Positions 44,556 through 53,565 of a DNA stretch of 64,000 nucleotides are shown in pieces. Below the pieces are notes generated by a model. The model was not told where the DNA came from, made no database searches, and saw only the letters and a list, made by a program, of their open reading frames with translations. This stretch comes from Euzebya tangerina (GTDB lineage: Bacteria > Actinomycetota > Nitriliruptoria > Euzebyales > Euzebyaceae). Position 1 is the first letter of the stretch. Each line of letters begins with the position of its first letter. The stretch lies in assembly GCF_003074135.1 (NCBI RefSeq), contig NZ_PPDK01000003.1, positions 248,001 to 312,000 on the forward strand. Reading direction: 5' to 3'. Both the position numbers and the translations under genes were made by a program.

Positions 44556-45305
44556 TCAGGCCGGGTCGCCCAAGCTCTTTGCCTGCTTCGCCTTGTCCCG
44601 ACGGCCGGCGATCAACGACGACGGGCACCACTCCTCCACCACACAGCCGCCGCAGGCCGGTCGGAGCGCATCGCACACCCGACGGCCGTGCAGGATGATC
44701 ACCAGACTCGCCGAGCCGTAGTGCTCCCGCGGGAACAGCCGCATCAGGTCCTTCTCGATCTTGACGGCATCGCTGTGCTTGGTGAACCCGAACCGCTTCG
44801 ACAACCGGGTGACGTGGGTGTCCACGGCGATGCCCGCGTCCGGGTCCTCGAGCAGCGCCTCGGGGGCCGATCCCGCCAGCACCACGTTCGCGGTCTTCCT
44901 CGCCACACCGGGCAGGGTGACCAGGTCGGCCATCCGCAGCGGCACCTCACCGTCGAAGTCGGCCAGCAGGGCCTGGCATAGACCTCGAATGGACTTGGTC
45001 TTCTGGCGGAAGAAGCCGCTGGACCGGATGTCGTCCTGCAACTCCTCCTCCGGCACCGCCAGGTAGTCCTCCGGACCGGGGTACTTCGTGAAGAGGGTCT
45101 TGGTGATCTCGTTGATCTTGACATCGGTGGACTGGGCCGAGAGCACCGTCGCGATGAGCAGCTCGAAGGGCGAGGAGTGGTCCAACTCGATGACCCCGCC
45201 GTCGTACTCATCCAGCAGGGCGGCCAGGATGTGGGGGGCGCGCAAGGTCTTGCCGCTGTCACGATCCAAAGGTCGGTTGGTGGGAGAGTCAGGCATATCC
45301 GGCAT
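44556..45305 (-). CDS. nth: Endonuclease III
   Basis: Base-excision-repair DNA glycosylase/AP lyase for oxidised pyrimidines. The helix-hairpin-helix with catalytic Lys is LPGVARKTANVVL, the catalytic Asp is in VDTHVTRLSKR, and the 4Fe-4S cluster has C-X6-C-X2-C-X5-C near the C-terminus (VCDALRPACGGCVVEEWC). At 249 residues it is slightly longer than the E. coli enzyme. ATG 45305 is chosen; GTG 45326 and ATG 45296 are alternatives. Confidence 0.95.
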   Translation of the reverse strand: MPDMPDSPTNRPLDRDSGKTLRAPHILAALLDEYDGGVIELDHSSPFELLIATVLSAQSTDVKINEITKTLFTKYPGPEDYLAVPEEELQDDIRSSGFFRQKTKSIRGLCQALLADFDGEVPLRMADLVTLPGVARKTANVVLAGSAPEALLEDPDAGIAVDTHVTRLSKRFGFTKHSDAVKIEKDLMRLFPREHYGSASLVIILHGRRVCDALRPACGGCVVEEWCPSSLIAGRRDKAKQAKSLGDPA

Positions 45306-45344
45306 CCTAGGACCCACCGCTGACACGCGACCGATCCGCTGCGG

Positions 45345-46565
45345 TCAGTCGCTGGCCTGACCATCCACCGGCAGGGTGAGCGTGAACTCCGATCCTTCGC
45401 CGAGGACGCTCTGGACGGTGATCTCACCGCCATGCCGCTCCACCGCGTGGCGGATCAGCGACAGACCAAGGCCGGTACCGCCCGCCGCCCGACTGCGCGC
45501 CTTGTCGACCCGGTAGAAGCGCTCGAAGATCCGTTCCTGATCGGCCTCGGGGATGCCGATGCCGGTGTCCCGAACGGTGATGGTTGCCGCCGGACCGTCG
45601 CGGGCGACGCTGATGACCACCGTCCCCTGCGACTCGTTGTACTGGATGGCGTTCTGCAGGAGGTTGCCGACGATCACCGTCAGGTCATCGCGGATGCCGA
45701 TCACCGACGCGTCGCCATCTGCCTCGAGCGACAGGTGCACGTCCCGACCCTCGGCGATGGAGCTCAGCCGGTCGATCTGACGCCGGCACAGATCGACCAG
45801 GTCGATGCGTTCGCGGCCGCGGCCATCCGCGCTCTCCTCCAGCCGCGCCAGATCCAGCAGGTCACGAACCAGTTGGGACAACCGCATCGCCTCCAGTTGG
45901 ATCCGGGACACCATCGCCCGTGCGCGCTCCGGGTCCTGATCGAGCGCCAACTCGAGGCTGTCCGCCAACGCCCAGATCCCGGTCACGGGGGTCTTCAACT
46001 CGTGGGAGGCATTGGCGACGAAGTCCCGGCGCATCTCCTCCACCCGCCTGAGGTGAGTGAGGTCGGTGACGATGAGTGCCGTGTCGTCGCCGCCGGTCGT
46101 GGCGGCCCTGGCCAACAGCTCGCGCCCGTCACGGGTGGCGGTCACGGTCACGTCGTCTCCGGTGGCCTTGGTCTCGGCGACCGCCTCGGCCAGGGATGTG
46201 ACGCCCAGGGCCCGCAGCGGACTCAGCCCCAGGGGATCTGGCATCTGGAACTGCTCCGTGGCAGCCGGGTTGGCGTAGGCGACCCCATCGGCGTCGAACA
46301 GCAGGACCGAAGTCGGCAGGGCGTCGAGCAGTCGCTCGACCTGGAGACGGTCCTGGCGGACGCTGTCCAGTCGCTCCCCCAACACCCGGCGCTCGCGAGC
46401 CAGCTCCTCATCGCTGGCCCGAGTAGCTGCCTGCCACCACAGCAATCCCGCGATCGCCAGGATCGCGAGGCCCACCACCGCGGCCGGCCCGCGAAGAACG
46501 AGGCCGCCGATGAAGGACAGCACCACCAGCCCGAGCAGGGTGAAGCGGCGACCAGCTGAGTCCAC
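45345..46565 (-). CDS. Phosphate-type sensor histidine kinase (SenX3/PhoR-like)
   Basis: A 406-residue kinase with two close membrane helices at the N-terminus (FTLLGLVVLSFIGGLVL and VVGLAILAIAGLLWW), a PAS-like domain (about 85-165, ALPTSVLLFDADGVAYANPA), HisKA with the phospho-His in FVANASHELKTPV, and HATPase_c (QNAIQYN, DTGIGIP, GTGLGLSL). A membrane hairpin with almost no external loop is typical of PhoR/SenX3, which sense phosphate through PhoU and the Pst transporter. GTG 46565 is the start because the longer frame overlaps the regulator gene. It is 28 bp after the regulator gene. Confidence 0.9.
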   Translation of the reverse strand: MDSAGRRFTLLGLVVLSFIGGLVLRGPAAVVGLAILAIAGLLWWQAATRASDEELARERRVLGERLDSVRQDRLQVERLLDALPTSVLLFDADGVAYANPAATEQFQMPDPLGLSPLRALGVTSLAEAVAETKATGDDVTVTATRDGRELLARAATTGGDDTALIVTDLTHLRRVEEMRRDFVANASHELKTPVTGIWALADSLELALDQDPERARAMVSRIQLEAMRLSQLVRDLLDLARLEESADGRGRERIDLVDLCRRQIDRLSSIAEGRDVHLSLEADGDASVIGIRDDLTVIVGNLLQNAIQYNESQGTVVISVARDGPAATITVRDTGIGIPEADQERIFERFYRVDKARSRAAGGTGLGLSLIRHAVERHGGEITVQSVLGEGSEFTLTLPVDGQASD

Positions 46566-46593
46566 GTCACCAGTGTGCGCGCTCGGCGCCCGC

Positions 46594-47277
46594 TCAGTCG
46601 GTGAACTTGTACCCCACGCCGCGAACCGTGACGACCAAGGTCGGCTCCTTCGGATCCTCCTCGATCCGACCTCGGATGCGCTTGATGTGCACGTCCAGGG
46701 TCTTGGTGTCGCCGACGTAGTCGGCACCCCAGATCCGATCGATGATCAGATCACGCGTCATCACCCTGCCCGCGTTGCGGATCAGCAGCTCGAGCAGCGC
46801 GAACTCCTTGGGTGGCAGCTCGACCAGTTCGCCACGGACGGTGACCTCATGCCGCTCCGGGTCGATCCGGATGCCCTGGACCTCGAGCGGAGAGGTCAGG
46901 TCGGGCACATCCCAGTCCGCGCCACGTCGGAGCACGGCCCGGATCCGGGCAGCCAGCTCCCGCATGGAGAACGGCTTGGTGACGTAGTCGTCGGCCCCGA
47001 GCTCGAGCCCGACAACCCGGTCGATCTCGGAGTCCTTGGCCGTCACCATGATGATCGGGACGGCGGCGTCACTGCGCAGCCGCTTGCAGACCTCCGTGCC
47101 CGACATGCCGGGCAGCATCAGGTCGAGCAACACCAGATCGGGACGCTCACGCCTGAACAAGTCGATGCTCTCGTTGCCGTCGGTGGCAGCGACGACCTCG
47201 AACCCCTCCGAACCAAGCCCGAAGTGCAGGGCCTCGACGATGGCTGGTTCGTCTTCCACGACCATGATCTTGGGCAT
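46594..47277 (-). CDS. Response regulator, RegX3/PhoB-like
   Basis: A 227-residue OmpR-family regulator. The receiver has acidic residues in VVEDEP, the phosphorylation site in LVLLDLMLPG, and the conserved Lys in DYVTKPFSMRELA; the winged helix ends ...RIWGADYVGDTKTLDVHIKRIR and VRGVGYKF. It lies upstream of the SenX3-like kinase and is divergent from phoU. PHO-box-like repeats lie in the 138-bp intergenic region. Confidence 0.92.
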   Translation of the reverse strand: MPKIMVVEDEPAIVEALHFGLGSEGFEVVAATDGNESIDLFRRERPDLVLLDLMLPGMSGTEVCKRLRSDAAVPIIMVTAKDSEIDRVVGLELGADDYVTKPFSMRELAARIRAVLRRGADWDVPDLTSPLEVQGIRIDPERHEVTVRGELVELPPKEFALLELLIRNAGRVMTRDLIIDRIWGADYVGDTKTLDVHIKRIRGRIEEDPKEPTLVVTVRGVGYKFTD

Positions 47278-47340
47278 CGGTTCGTCAGCGTAGGTGCCGG
47301 GCCGGCGCGTGAGACGGCTGGCAGGGCGTCGGGTGCGGGA

Positions 47341-47380
47341 GTTCACGGACGATTCACCATCGGTTGTAGCGTGGTTCAGA
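47341..47380 (+). promoter_or_regulatory. PHO-box-like direct repeats between regulator and phoU
   Basis: Four heptamers at exactly 11-bp intervals: GTTCACG (47341), ATTCACC (47352), GTTGTAG (47363), GTTCAGA (47374). The GTTCACC-N4 repeat is the binding site of actinobacterial PhoP/RegX3. The third unit is weak. This probably controls both phoU and the regulator operon. Confidence 0.75.
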
Positions 47381-47415
47381 GCAGAAGCTCCGTCCATGAC
47401 CTTACGACAGGCACC

Positions 47416-48132
47416 ATGGACGACCGTACACCCCCTGTAGCAACCAGATCGGTACGCGGCATGCCCGTCAAGGGATTGCGAGTTGGCTTCCGCTCGGCGA
47501 TGACCGAGGTGGAGGACAGCATCCTGCTGCTCGGACGGCAGGTCCAGTCCATGGTCGGCGGCGCCGCCGCGAGCATACGCCGGCCGGATCCTGCCGTGGC
47601 GGGACGAATTCGGCGGGCAGACGACGAGGTGGACGAGCGGGTTGCCGAGCTCGACTCCCGGCTGTACGAGCTCCTGACCCTCCAGGGGCCGGTGGCGGCC
47701 GACCTGCGGTTGCTGCTCAGCCTCCAGCGGGTGTTGGCCAGCATCGAGCGGATCGGCGACGGCGCCCTCAACATCGCGCGGCTCACCGGATCCTACGCCG
47801 AGCACGCCATGGCCCCGCAGCTGGTCCAGCAGCTCCACGAGTTGGGGCTGCGGTCCGAGCGGGCCGTCCGGACCGGCCTGGACCTGTTCGGCCACCGCCA
47901 GGTGACGACCGAGCCACTTGACGTCGTCGAGCGCCAGATCAACCAGTTGCACCACGGACTGACGGCGCGCCTGATCGATCACGCGGTCGGCAGCCGCGCG
48001 GCAACCGAGTGGTCCATCAACATGGTGCTGGTCAGCCGGCACCTCGAGCGCATCGGCGACCACGCCATGAAGATCGCCCGTGAGGGTGGGTTCGTCGCCA
48101 CAGGCGAACGGCTCCCTCGCCACACGACCTGA
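47416..48132 (+). CDS. phoU: Phosphate-signalling protein PhoU
   Basis: A 238-residue helical protein with two PhoU three-helix bundles, linking phosphate uptake to the sensor kinase. The two family motif regions are visible as RRADDEVDERVAELDSRLYELL...ASIERIGDGALNIA and, in the second half, ERQINQLHHGL...HLERIGDHAMKIA. An extra 15-residue N-terminus precedes MPVKGLRVGF; the ATG at 47461 is an alternative start. Convergent with ppk. Confidence 0.92.
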   Translation: MDDRTPPVATRSVRGMPVKGLRVGFRSAMTEVEDSILLLGRQVQSMVGGAAASIRRPDPAVAGRIRRADDEVDERVAELDSRLYELLTLQGPVAADLRLLLSLQRVLASIERIGDGALNIARLTGSYAEHAMAPQLVQQLHELGLRSERAVRTGLDLFGHRQVTTEPLDVVERQINQLHHGLTARLIDHAVGSRAATEWSINMVLVSRHLERIGDHAMKIAREGGFVATGERLPRHTT

Positions 48133-48137
48133 TCGGC

Positions 48138-50231
48138 CTAGACCGGGTCGGGTACGGCCTCCCGTTCCTTCGCTCGCTGTTGGAGCACGGTGTGGGTGCC
48201 GGTCTCGGGGTTGGTGCCCGAGCGGTGCCAGGAGCCGTCGGGGCGCAGGTCCCAGGCCGACCAGGTGTCGGCAGCCATGATGGCGAAGACGTCGTCCAGC
48301 TGGGCCCGATTGGCCTGATCGAGGACAGGGATGATGGCCTCGACGCGGCTGTCGAGGTTGCGCGCCATCATGTCGGCAGAGCCGATGAGGTGGACGACGT
48401 CGTCGCTGCGCGGCGGTCCGAACCGGAAGATCCGTGAGTGCTCCAGGAAGCGGCCGACCACCGACCGGACGGTGATGTTCTCACTCAGGCCCTCGACGCC
48501 GGGCACGACGGCACACATCGAGCGGACGTACAACTCGACCCGGGTGCCGGCGTCTGACGCGTCGTACAGGGCGTCGACGACCTGGCGGTCGACCAGGTTG
48601 TTGCACTTGATGGTGATGTGCCCGGCGGCACCACGCTCGGTCTCGCGACCGATCAGCCGCATCAGCTCGCCGCGCATGGCGTCCGGGGCTACCAGCAGAC
48701 GGCTGTAGGGCTGGGCGTCGGAGTAGCCCGTCAGCATGTTGAACAGGTGGGAGAGGTCCTCGCCGACGCGCTGGTCCGCCGTGAAGAGCCCGAGGTCCTC
48801 GTAGATCCCGGCGGTGGAGGGGTTGTAGTTGCCGGTCCCGACGTGGGCGTACCGCCGGAGCTCGCCGTCCTCCTCCCGGATGACGAGGCAGGTCTTGGTG
48901 TGGGTCTTCAGGCCGATGAGGCCGTACACCACATGGACCCCAGCAGCCTCCAACGCCTTGGCACGCCGGATGTTGGCCTCCTCGTCGAAGCGGGCCTTCA
49001 ACTCGACCAGCGCCACGGTCTGCTTCCCCGCCTCGGCAGCGCGGATCAGCGACTCGACGATCGGGGAGTTCCGGCCGGTGGTGCGGTAGATGGTCAGCTT
49101 GATCGCCATGACCTTGGGGTCGGAGGCGGCCCGTTGGATGAATGCCTGCGTCGAGCGCTCGAAGTCGTCGTAGGGATGATGAACCATGACGTCGCCGGCA
49201 CGGATGGCTGCCCAGATGTCCTCGGTCTGACCGAGGGCCGCCGGGACCCGTGGGGACCACTGCGGGTAGTGCAGCCCTGGCCGGTCCTGGCCGGCGATCT
49301 GCCATGCACCCTCCAGGTCGAGCGGCCCGGGCACCGTGATGATGGCGCCCTCCTCGACGTCGAACTCCTCGACGAAGCGTCCGAGCAGGCCGTCCGGCAT
49401 GCCCTCCTGGGCCTCGACCCGCACCACCCTGTCGAAGCGGCGCTCGAGCAGCCCGGTCTCGATCGCGTCCAGGAGGTCCTCGGCCTGCTCCTCCTCGAAG
49501 AACTGGTGCGCGAAGCGGGTCACGCGGAAGACCCCGTGCTCGATCACGGTGATCGCGGGGAACATGACGTGCAGGTGGGCGGCCACTACCTGCTCGGTCG
49601 GCACCAGGGTCACCGTGTCGTCGGGGCCCGACAGCTCCACGAAGCGGCCGAGGGTCCGGGGGACCTTGATGCGCGCGAAGGACTCCTCGTCGCGGGCCGT
49701 CCGGACCCTGACGGCGAGGTTCAGCGACAACGAGGAGATGTGCGGGAACGGCCGACCTGGATCAATCGCGAGCGGCGTGAGGATCGGGAACATGCGCCGC
49801 TCGAACGCCCTCGAGCACTGGGCCCGCTGGTCATCATCCAACGCATCGTGGTCGACCACGTGGATGCCCTCGTCGGCAAGGGCCGGGACCAGCTGCTCGC
49901 GCCAGATCCGCGACTGCGCCTTCGCCGTGTCCGCCAGTATCCCGTGAACGGTGGCCAGCAGGTTGGTGCCCGCCAGCCAGCTGCTGGCGTCGTTGCCGCG
50001 GCTGGCGTCGTCGCGCACCAACTGCAGGCGCTTCTGGACCCACTCGTCGGTGTTGCCGGAGAAGATGGCACAGAACGCGACGCGCTCCAGCAGCGGCACC
50101 TCCGGGTCGGCCGCGAGGGCCAGCACCCGGGTGTTGAACGACAGCTGCGACAGCTCCCGGTCGCCGTATCGCGTACCGGGCGGCATCGTCGGCAGGTGGC
50201 GCAGGGGGTCCAGGTCGTGAGCGTCATCCAT
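48138..50231 (-). CDS. ppk1: Polyphosphate kinase 1
   Basis: Synthesises polyphosphate from ATP. The 697-residue length is typical. The N-terminus DRELSQLSFNTRVLALAADP is the PPK1 signature; the catalytic domains hold HPYDDFERSTQAFIQRAASDP, KLTIYRTTGRNSPIVESLI and, near the C-terminus, SADMMARNLDSRVEA (HKD-like second half), with the phosphorylated His in YAHVGTGNYNP. It ends 6 bp from convergent phoU. A GTTCACC half-site pair lies upstream, placing it in the phosphate regulon. Confidence 0.96.
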   Translation of the reverse strand: MDDAHDLDPLRHLPTMPPGTRYGDRELSQLSFNTRVLALAADPEVPLLERVAFCAIFSGNTDEWVQKRLQLVRDDASRGNDASSWLAGTNLLATVHGILADTAKAQSRIWREQLVPALADEGIHVVDHDALDDDQRAQCSRAFERRMFPILTPLAIDPGRPFPHISSLSLNLAVRVRTARDEESFARIKVPRTLGRFVELSGPDDTVTLVPTEQVVAAHLHVMFPAITVIEHGVFRVTRFAHQFFEEEQAEDLLDAIETGLLERRFDRVVRVEAQEGMPDGLLGRFVEEFDVEEGAIITVPGPLDLEGAWQIAGQDRPGLHYPQWSPRVPAALGQTEDIWAAIRAGDVMVHHPYDDFERSTQAFIQRAASDPKVMAIKLTIYRTTGRNSPIVESLIRAAEAGKQTVALVELKARFDEEANIRRAKALEAAGVHVVYGLIGLKTHTKTCLVIREEDGELRRYAHVGTGNYNPSTAGIYEDLGLFTADQRVGEDLSHLFNMLTGYSDAQPYSRLLVAPDAMRGELMRLIGRETERGAAGHITIKCNNLVDRQVVDALYDASDAGTRVELYVRSMCAVVPGVEGLSENITVRSVVGRFLEHSRIFRFGPPRSDDVVHLIGSADMMARNLDSRVEAIIPVLDQANRAQLDDVFAIMAADTWSAWDLRPDGSWHRSGTNPETGTHTVLQQRAKEREAVPDPV

Positions 50232-50278
50232 CGCACTGGGTTGTACCCCGTCCTGCAGCGGTCGAGCAGCCCGGAGGT

Positions 50279-50296
50279 GGTGAACGTGCGGTGACG
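50279..50296 (-). promoter_or_regulatory. PHO-box-like pair upstream of ppk1
   Basis: On the minus strand, CGTCACC (50296-50290) is followed 11 bp later by a perfect GTTCACC (50285-50279), about 50 bp before the ppk1 start. The same repeat period as at 47341 supports control by the RegX3-like regulator. Confidence 0.5.
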
Positions 50297-50311
50297 GGGC
50301 ACAGTTGTCCG

Positions 50312-50971
50312 GTGAGCATCACCTGGTTGGAGCCAATCGACCCTCAGGACGTCGATGCGGAGGTGACGCTGGCCGGACGGCGTCACCCCATGCGGATGGT
50401 GACGATGGCGGCTGCGGCGGAGGTTGGAGCCTGGTCCGGGGACACCCCCCGGCAGGTGGAAGCCACCTTCGACGCCCTGGCAGGCGAGTGGCACACACGC
50501 CACTCCCCCGGTCGAACGGCTGCGCTGGGCGACGCGCTGGATCGCGGCGTCCTCACCGAGGATTGGACCGCGAGCGGCGATGTATGGCTGGAGCTCGGCG
50601 CCGGGGACGGTGCCGCCTCGGCGACCATTGCGGCACGCGCGCCGCGGCTGGTCGCGATCGAGCTGTCCGCGAGGATGCTGGCCGAGTCCCCCGATGACGG
50701 GGTCATGCGGGTCCGGGCCGACGCGGCCGCGTTGCCCCTGGACGACCACGCCGCCTCCTGCGTGGTCCTCATGAACATGCTGCTGTTCCCGACCGAACTC
50801 GATCGGGTCCTCGCCCCCGACGGCCGACTCCTCTGGCTGTCCTCCCGCGGGCCCGCCACACCCATCTACCTGTCGGCCGAGCAGGTGGCTGCGGCGCTGC
50901 CCGGGCGCTGGGGCGGTGTTGCCGGCCAGCACGGCACGGCCCACTGGGCCGTGCTGTCCAGGCTCGGTTGA
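50312..50971 (+). CDS. SAM-dependent methyltransferase-like protein
   Basis: A 219-residue class I methyltransferase-like protein. The SAM-binding loop is VWLELGAGDGAASATIA, the acidic end of strand 2 is AIELS, and DAAALPLDDHAASCVVLMNMLLFP covers the motif near strand 4. The N-terminal 60 residues (ITWLEPIDPQDVDAEV) are specific to an uncharacterised subfamily. GTG 50312 is preferred to GTG 50291, which would overlap the ppk1 regulatory site. Target unknown. Confidence 0.8.
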   Translation: MSITWLEPIDPQDVDAEVTLAGRRHPMRMVTMAAAAEVGAWSGDTPRQVEATFDALAGEWHTRHSPGRTAALGDALDRGVLTEDWTASGDVWLELGAGDGAASATIAARAPRLVAIELSARMLAESPDDGVMRVRADAAALPLDDHAASCVVLMNMLLFPTELDRVLAPDGRLLWLSSRGPATPIYLSAEQVAAALPGRWGGVAGQHGTAHWAVLSRLG

Positions 50972-50994
50972 GGCGCTGCGCTATCGTGCCCGCC

Positions 50995-52059
50995 ATGAGC
51001 ACCCCGACCGTCGATCAGTCCGACTCCACCTCGTACGGGAGCGTGGACCAGCTGTTGGACGATGTCGAGGAGGCGTTGCTGGTCCGCGAGGAGCGGATCA
51101 CCGACGAGCAGGCGTATGCCCTTGCCGATCTCGCCGACCAGGCGATGGATCCAGACGATACGGCCCTGGCGCGGATGCTCGACCTGGCCCATCGGGTGCG
51201 GCTGGCCTGGTGCGGTGAGCAGGTGAGCCTCGAGTCGATCCTGTCGACCAAGACCGGTGGCTGTCCTGAGGACTGCGCGTTCTGCTCCCAGTCCTCGACC
51301 TTCGACACCGACGTGAAGCCGCAAGCCTTCCTGAGTGCCGAGCAGGTCACGCAGGCTGCCATCGACGCGCAGGCCAGCGGCGCCACGGAGTTCTGCATGG
51401 TCCTGGCGATCAAGGGCCCCGACGACAAGGCGATGGCCCACATCCTCGAGTCGGTCGAGGTCATCCACGAGCACACCGACCTCGAGGTCGCCGTCAGCGC
51501 CGGGCTTCTGGACGCCGAGCAGGCCCGCACGCTGGCCGCGGCGGGAGTCGTCCGCTACAACCACAACCTGGAGTCGGCCGAGTCGTTCTTCCCCCGCATC
51601 TGCAGCACCCACTCCTGGCAGGAGCGGTTGGACACCTGCCGCCACGTCCGCGACGCCGGCATGGAGCTGTGTTCCGGTGGCATCCTCGGGATGGGCGAGA
51701 GCCCGCGGCAGCGCGCGGAACTCGCCCTCGCCCTTGCGTCGCTCGAGCCGACCGAGGTCCCCGTCAACTTCCTCAATCCTCGCCCGGGCACCCCGCTGGA
51801 CCAGCAACTCGTGCTCGACCCACGCGTCGCCCTCCACGGCGTGGCCCTGTTCCGACTGATCATCCCGTGGGCGATGCTGCGCTACGCCGGTGGCCGCGAG
51901 GTCGTGCTCGGGGACCTGCAGGGCACCGGGCTGCTGGGCGGGGCGAACGGCATGATCATCGGCAACTACCTCACGACCTTGGGTCGCACGCCGCAGCAGG
52001 ACATCGAGATGCTGAGTGAGCTGCAGATCCCGGTCAAGGCCCTGACCGGTCTGCTATAG
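50995..52059 (+). CDS. bioB: Biotin synthase
   Basis: Radical-SAM enzyme inserting sulfur into dethiobiotin. The 354-residue protein has the radical-SAM motif C-X3-C-X2-C in GGCPEDCAFCSQSS, the 2Fe-2S ligands in EFCMVL, AGVVRYNHNLES and MELCSGGILGMGE, and the C-terminal YLTTLGRTPQQDIEML. No other bio gene is adjacent. A BsaP-like small zinc-ribbon protein, which in actinobacteria supports BioB, is 4.4 kb downstream. Confidence 0.97.
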   Translation: MSTPTVDQSDSTSYGSVDQLLDDVEEALLVREERITDEQAYALADLADQAMDPDDTALARMLDLAHRVRLAWCGEQVSLESILSTKTGGCPEDCAFCSQSSTFDTDVKPQAFLSAEQVTQAAIDAQASGATEFCMVLAIKGPDDKAMAHILESVEVIHEHTDLEVAVSAGLLDAEQARTLAAAGVVRYNHNLESAESFFPRICSTHSWQERLDTCRHVRDAGMELCSGGILGMGESPRQRAELALALASLEPTEVPVNFLNPRPGTPLDQQLVLDPRVALHGVALFRLIIPWAMLRYAGGREVVLGDLQGTGLLGGANGMIIGNYLTTLGRTPQQDIEMLSELQIPVKALTGLL

Positions 52060-52062
52060 GGC

Positions 52063-53058
52063 GTGGGCCCGAACCGGGCACGACAGGCGGTGCGATGGGG
52101 GCTGTACGCCCTGGTCCTGGCCGTCCTGGTTCGCGTCTTCCTCCAGCGCGTCGACGCTGTCGAGGCAGCCGACCTCGTCCTGCCTGCCTGGTGGGCCATC
52201 GTTGCCGCCGTGGCCTGCTTCGTCCTGGCCAACGAGATCCTGGTGCGCGCGTGGATGGGCCTGGTCCGTCTTGGTGGGGGTGAACTCCGGACGTCCCTCG
52301 CGCGTTGGGTGTGGTCATCCACCCAGCTGACCCGCTACACGATCGGCATGGCCCAGGTCGCCAGCCGCGCCGTCGTGGCTCGCCGGCACGGGATGAGCCG
52401 GACATCCGGGGCGATGACCACCCTGCTCGAGGTCATCTGGTACTCCTGCGTCAACGCTCTTGTGGCGGTCGCGACGGTGCCGTGGTGGCTGGCGGGAACC
52501 GGGCTCACCTGGGCGGCCTGGTTGGCCGTCGTCCCCGGGCTGGTGCTGGCACTGGCCCTGGTCGCGCCCGGTGCCTTCGTCGGGCTGGCGTCCTGGGCCG
52601 GTCGACTGCCACTGCTGCGGCGGATCGGGGGCCTTGCCTCGGCGTCCGACCTCGAGGTCACCCGACGCGACACCGCTGTGCTGACCACCGCCTACCTGGG
52701 CAACTTCACGGTCCGACTGCTCGGGTTCGTGGCGCTCTACGTCGGCATCGGCGGCCCGACGGATGCGTGGGGACGGGTCCTCGGGGCCTTCGCCCTGGGG
52801 CACCTCATCGGGGCGCTGGCCGTGTTCGCCCCGGGCGGCCTGGGGCCCCGGGAGGGTGTGACCGCCGTGGTGTTGGCTCCACTGCTGCCGGGGGGCACGA
52901 TCCTGGCGCTGGTCGCCCTCACCCGACTGCTGGAGTTGGTCGCCGAACTGCTGTATGCGGGCATGGCCCGCCTGGGCCACCGCTCAGATGCTGCTCCGAC
53001 CCGGATGTCGCTCGGGTCGTCCGATGGGCCGTCGGCGCCACCACGACCCGATATCTAG
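52063..53058 (+). CDS. Flippase-like integral membrane protein (LPG synthase/AglD-type)
   Basis: A 331-residue membrane protein with about eight helices. The C-terminal region FALGHLIGALAVFAPGGLGPREGVTAVVL carries the PGGLGPREG motif of the lysylphosphatidylglycerol-synthase TM/UPF0104 family, whose members are thought to move or modify lipids. GTG 52063 starts 3 bp after the bioB stop, so it is probably co-transcribed with bioB; a functional link to biotin is not evident. Confidence 0.85.
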   Translation: MGPNRARQAVRWGLYALVLAVLVRVFLQRVDAVEAADLVLPAWWAIVAAVACFVLANEILVRAWMGLVRLGGGELRTSLARWVWSSTQLTRYTIGMAQVASRAVVARRHGMSRTSGAMTTLLEVIWYSCVNALVAVATVPWWLAGTGLTWAAWLAVVPGLVLALALVAPGAFVGLASWAGRLPLLRRIGGLASASDLEVTRRDTAVLTTAYLGNFTVRLLGFVALYVGIGGPTDAWGRVLGAFALGHLIGALAVFAPGGLGPREGVTAVVLAPLLPGGTILALVALTRLLELVAELLYAGMARLGHRSDAAPTRMSLGSSDGPSAPPRPDI

Positions 53059-53072
53059 ACTCTGGCGGTGCC

Positions 53073-53513
53073 ATGAGCGATCCAGAGCAGACCACGCCCG
53101 ACACCAGCGTCCTCGACGACGCCGATTACATCTCGCTCTCGACCGTTCGGGCGGACGGCAGTGCGGTGGCCACGCCGGTCTGGCTGCGCGGCTCCGACGG
53201 CGTCTACGACGTCATGACCGCGGCCGACAGCCACAAGGTCAGGCGTCTTCAGGCCAACCCGACCGTGGAGGTGGCGCCGTGCGACGTGCGCGGCAACGTG
53301 GCCCCCGGCGCTGCCCGCTTCCGGGGCACCGCCGAGCTGATCACCGATCCGCCCATCGTGGAGCGCACGGTGGCGGCGATCCGCGGCCAGTATCCGATCA
53401 TGGGCCGCATGATCCCCCTCCTCAGCAAGGTCCGCTCCCTCCTCCCCGGCGGCACGACGCCCGACTACCTGATCGTCAAGATCACCGTGACCGAGGCTCT
53501 GGACCGGTCCTGA
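53073..53513 (+). CDS. PPOX-class flavin/F420-dependent enzyme
   Basis: A 146-residue split-barrel protein of the pyridoxamine-5'-phosphate-oxidase-like class. DADYISLSTVRADGSAVATPVWL is the standard beginning, followed by VYDVMTAADSHKVRRLQANPTVEVAPCD and a C-terminus DYLIVKITV. Members of this actinobacterial subgroup bind F420 or flavin; the cofactor cannot be told from the sequence. The ATG is 15 bp after the flippase-like gene. Confidence 0.85.
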   Translation: MSDPEQTTPDTSVLDDADYISLSTVRADGSAVATPVWLRGSDGVYDVMTAADSHKVRRLQANPTVEVAPCDVRGNVAPGAARFRGTAELITDPPIVERTVAAIRGQYPIMGRMIPLLSKVRSLLPGGTTPDYLIVKITVTEALDRS

Positions 53514-53565
53514 GGACCCGGTCTCGGATCCCGTCGAGAAGCTGAACCAGCACGAAGGACCGCAT

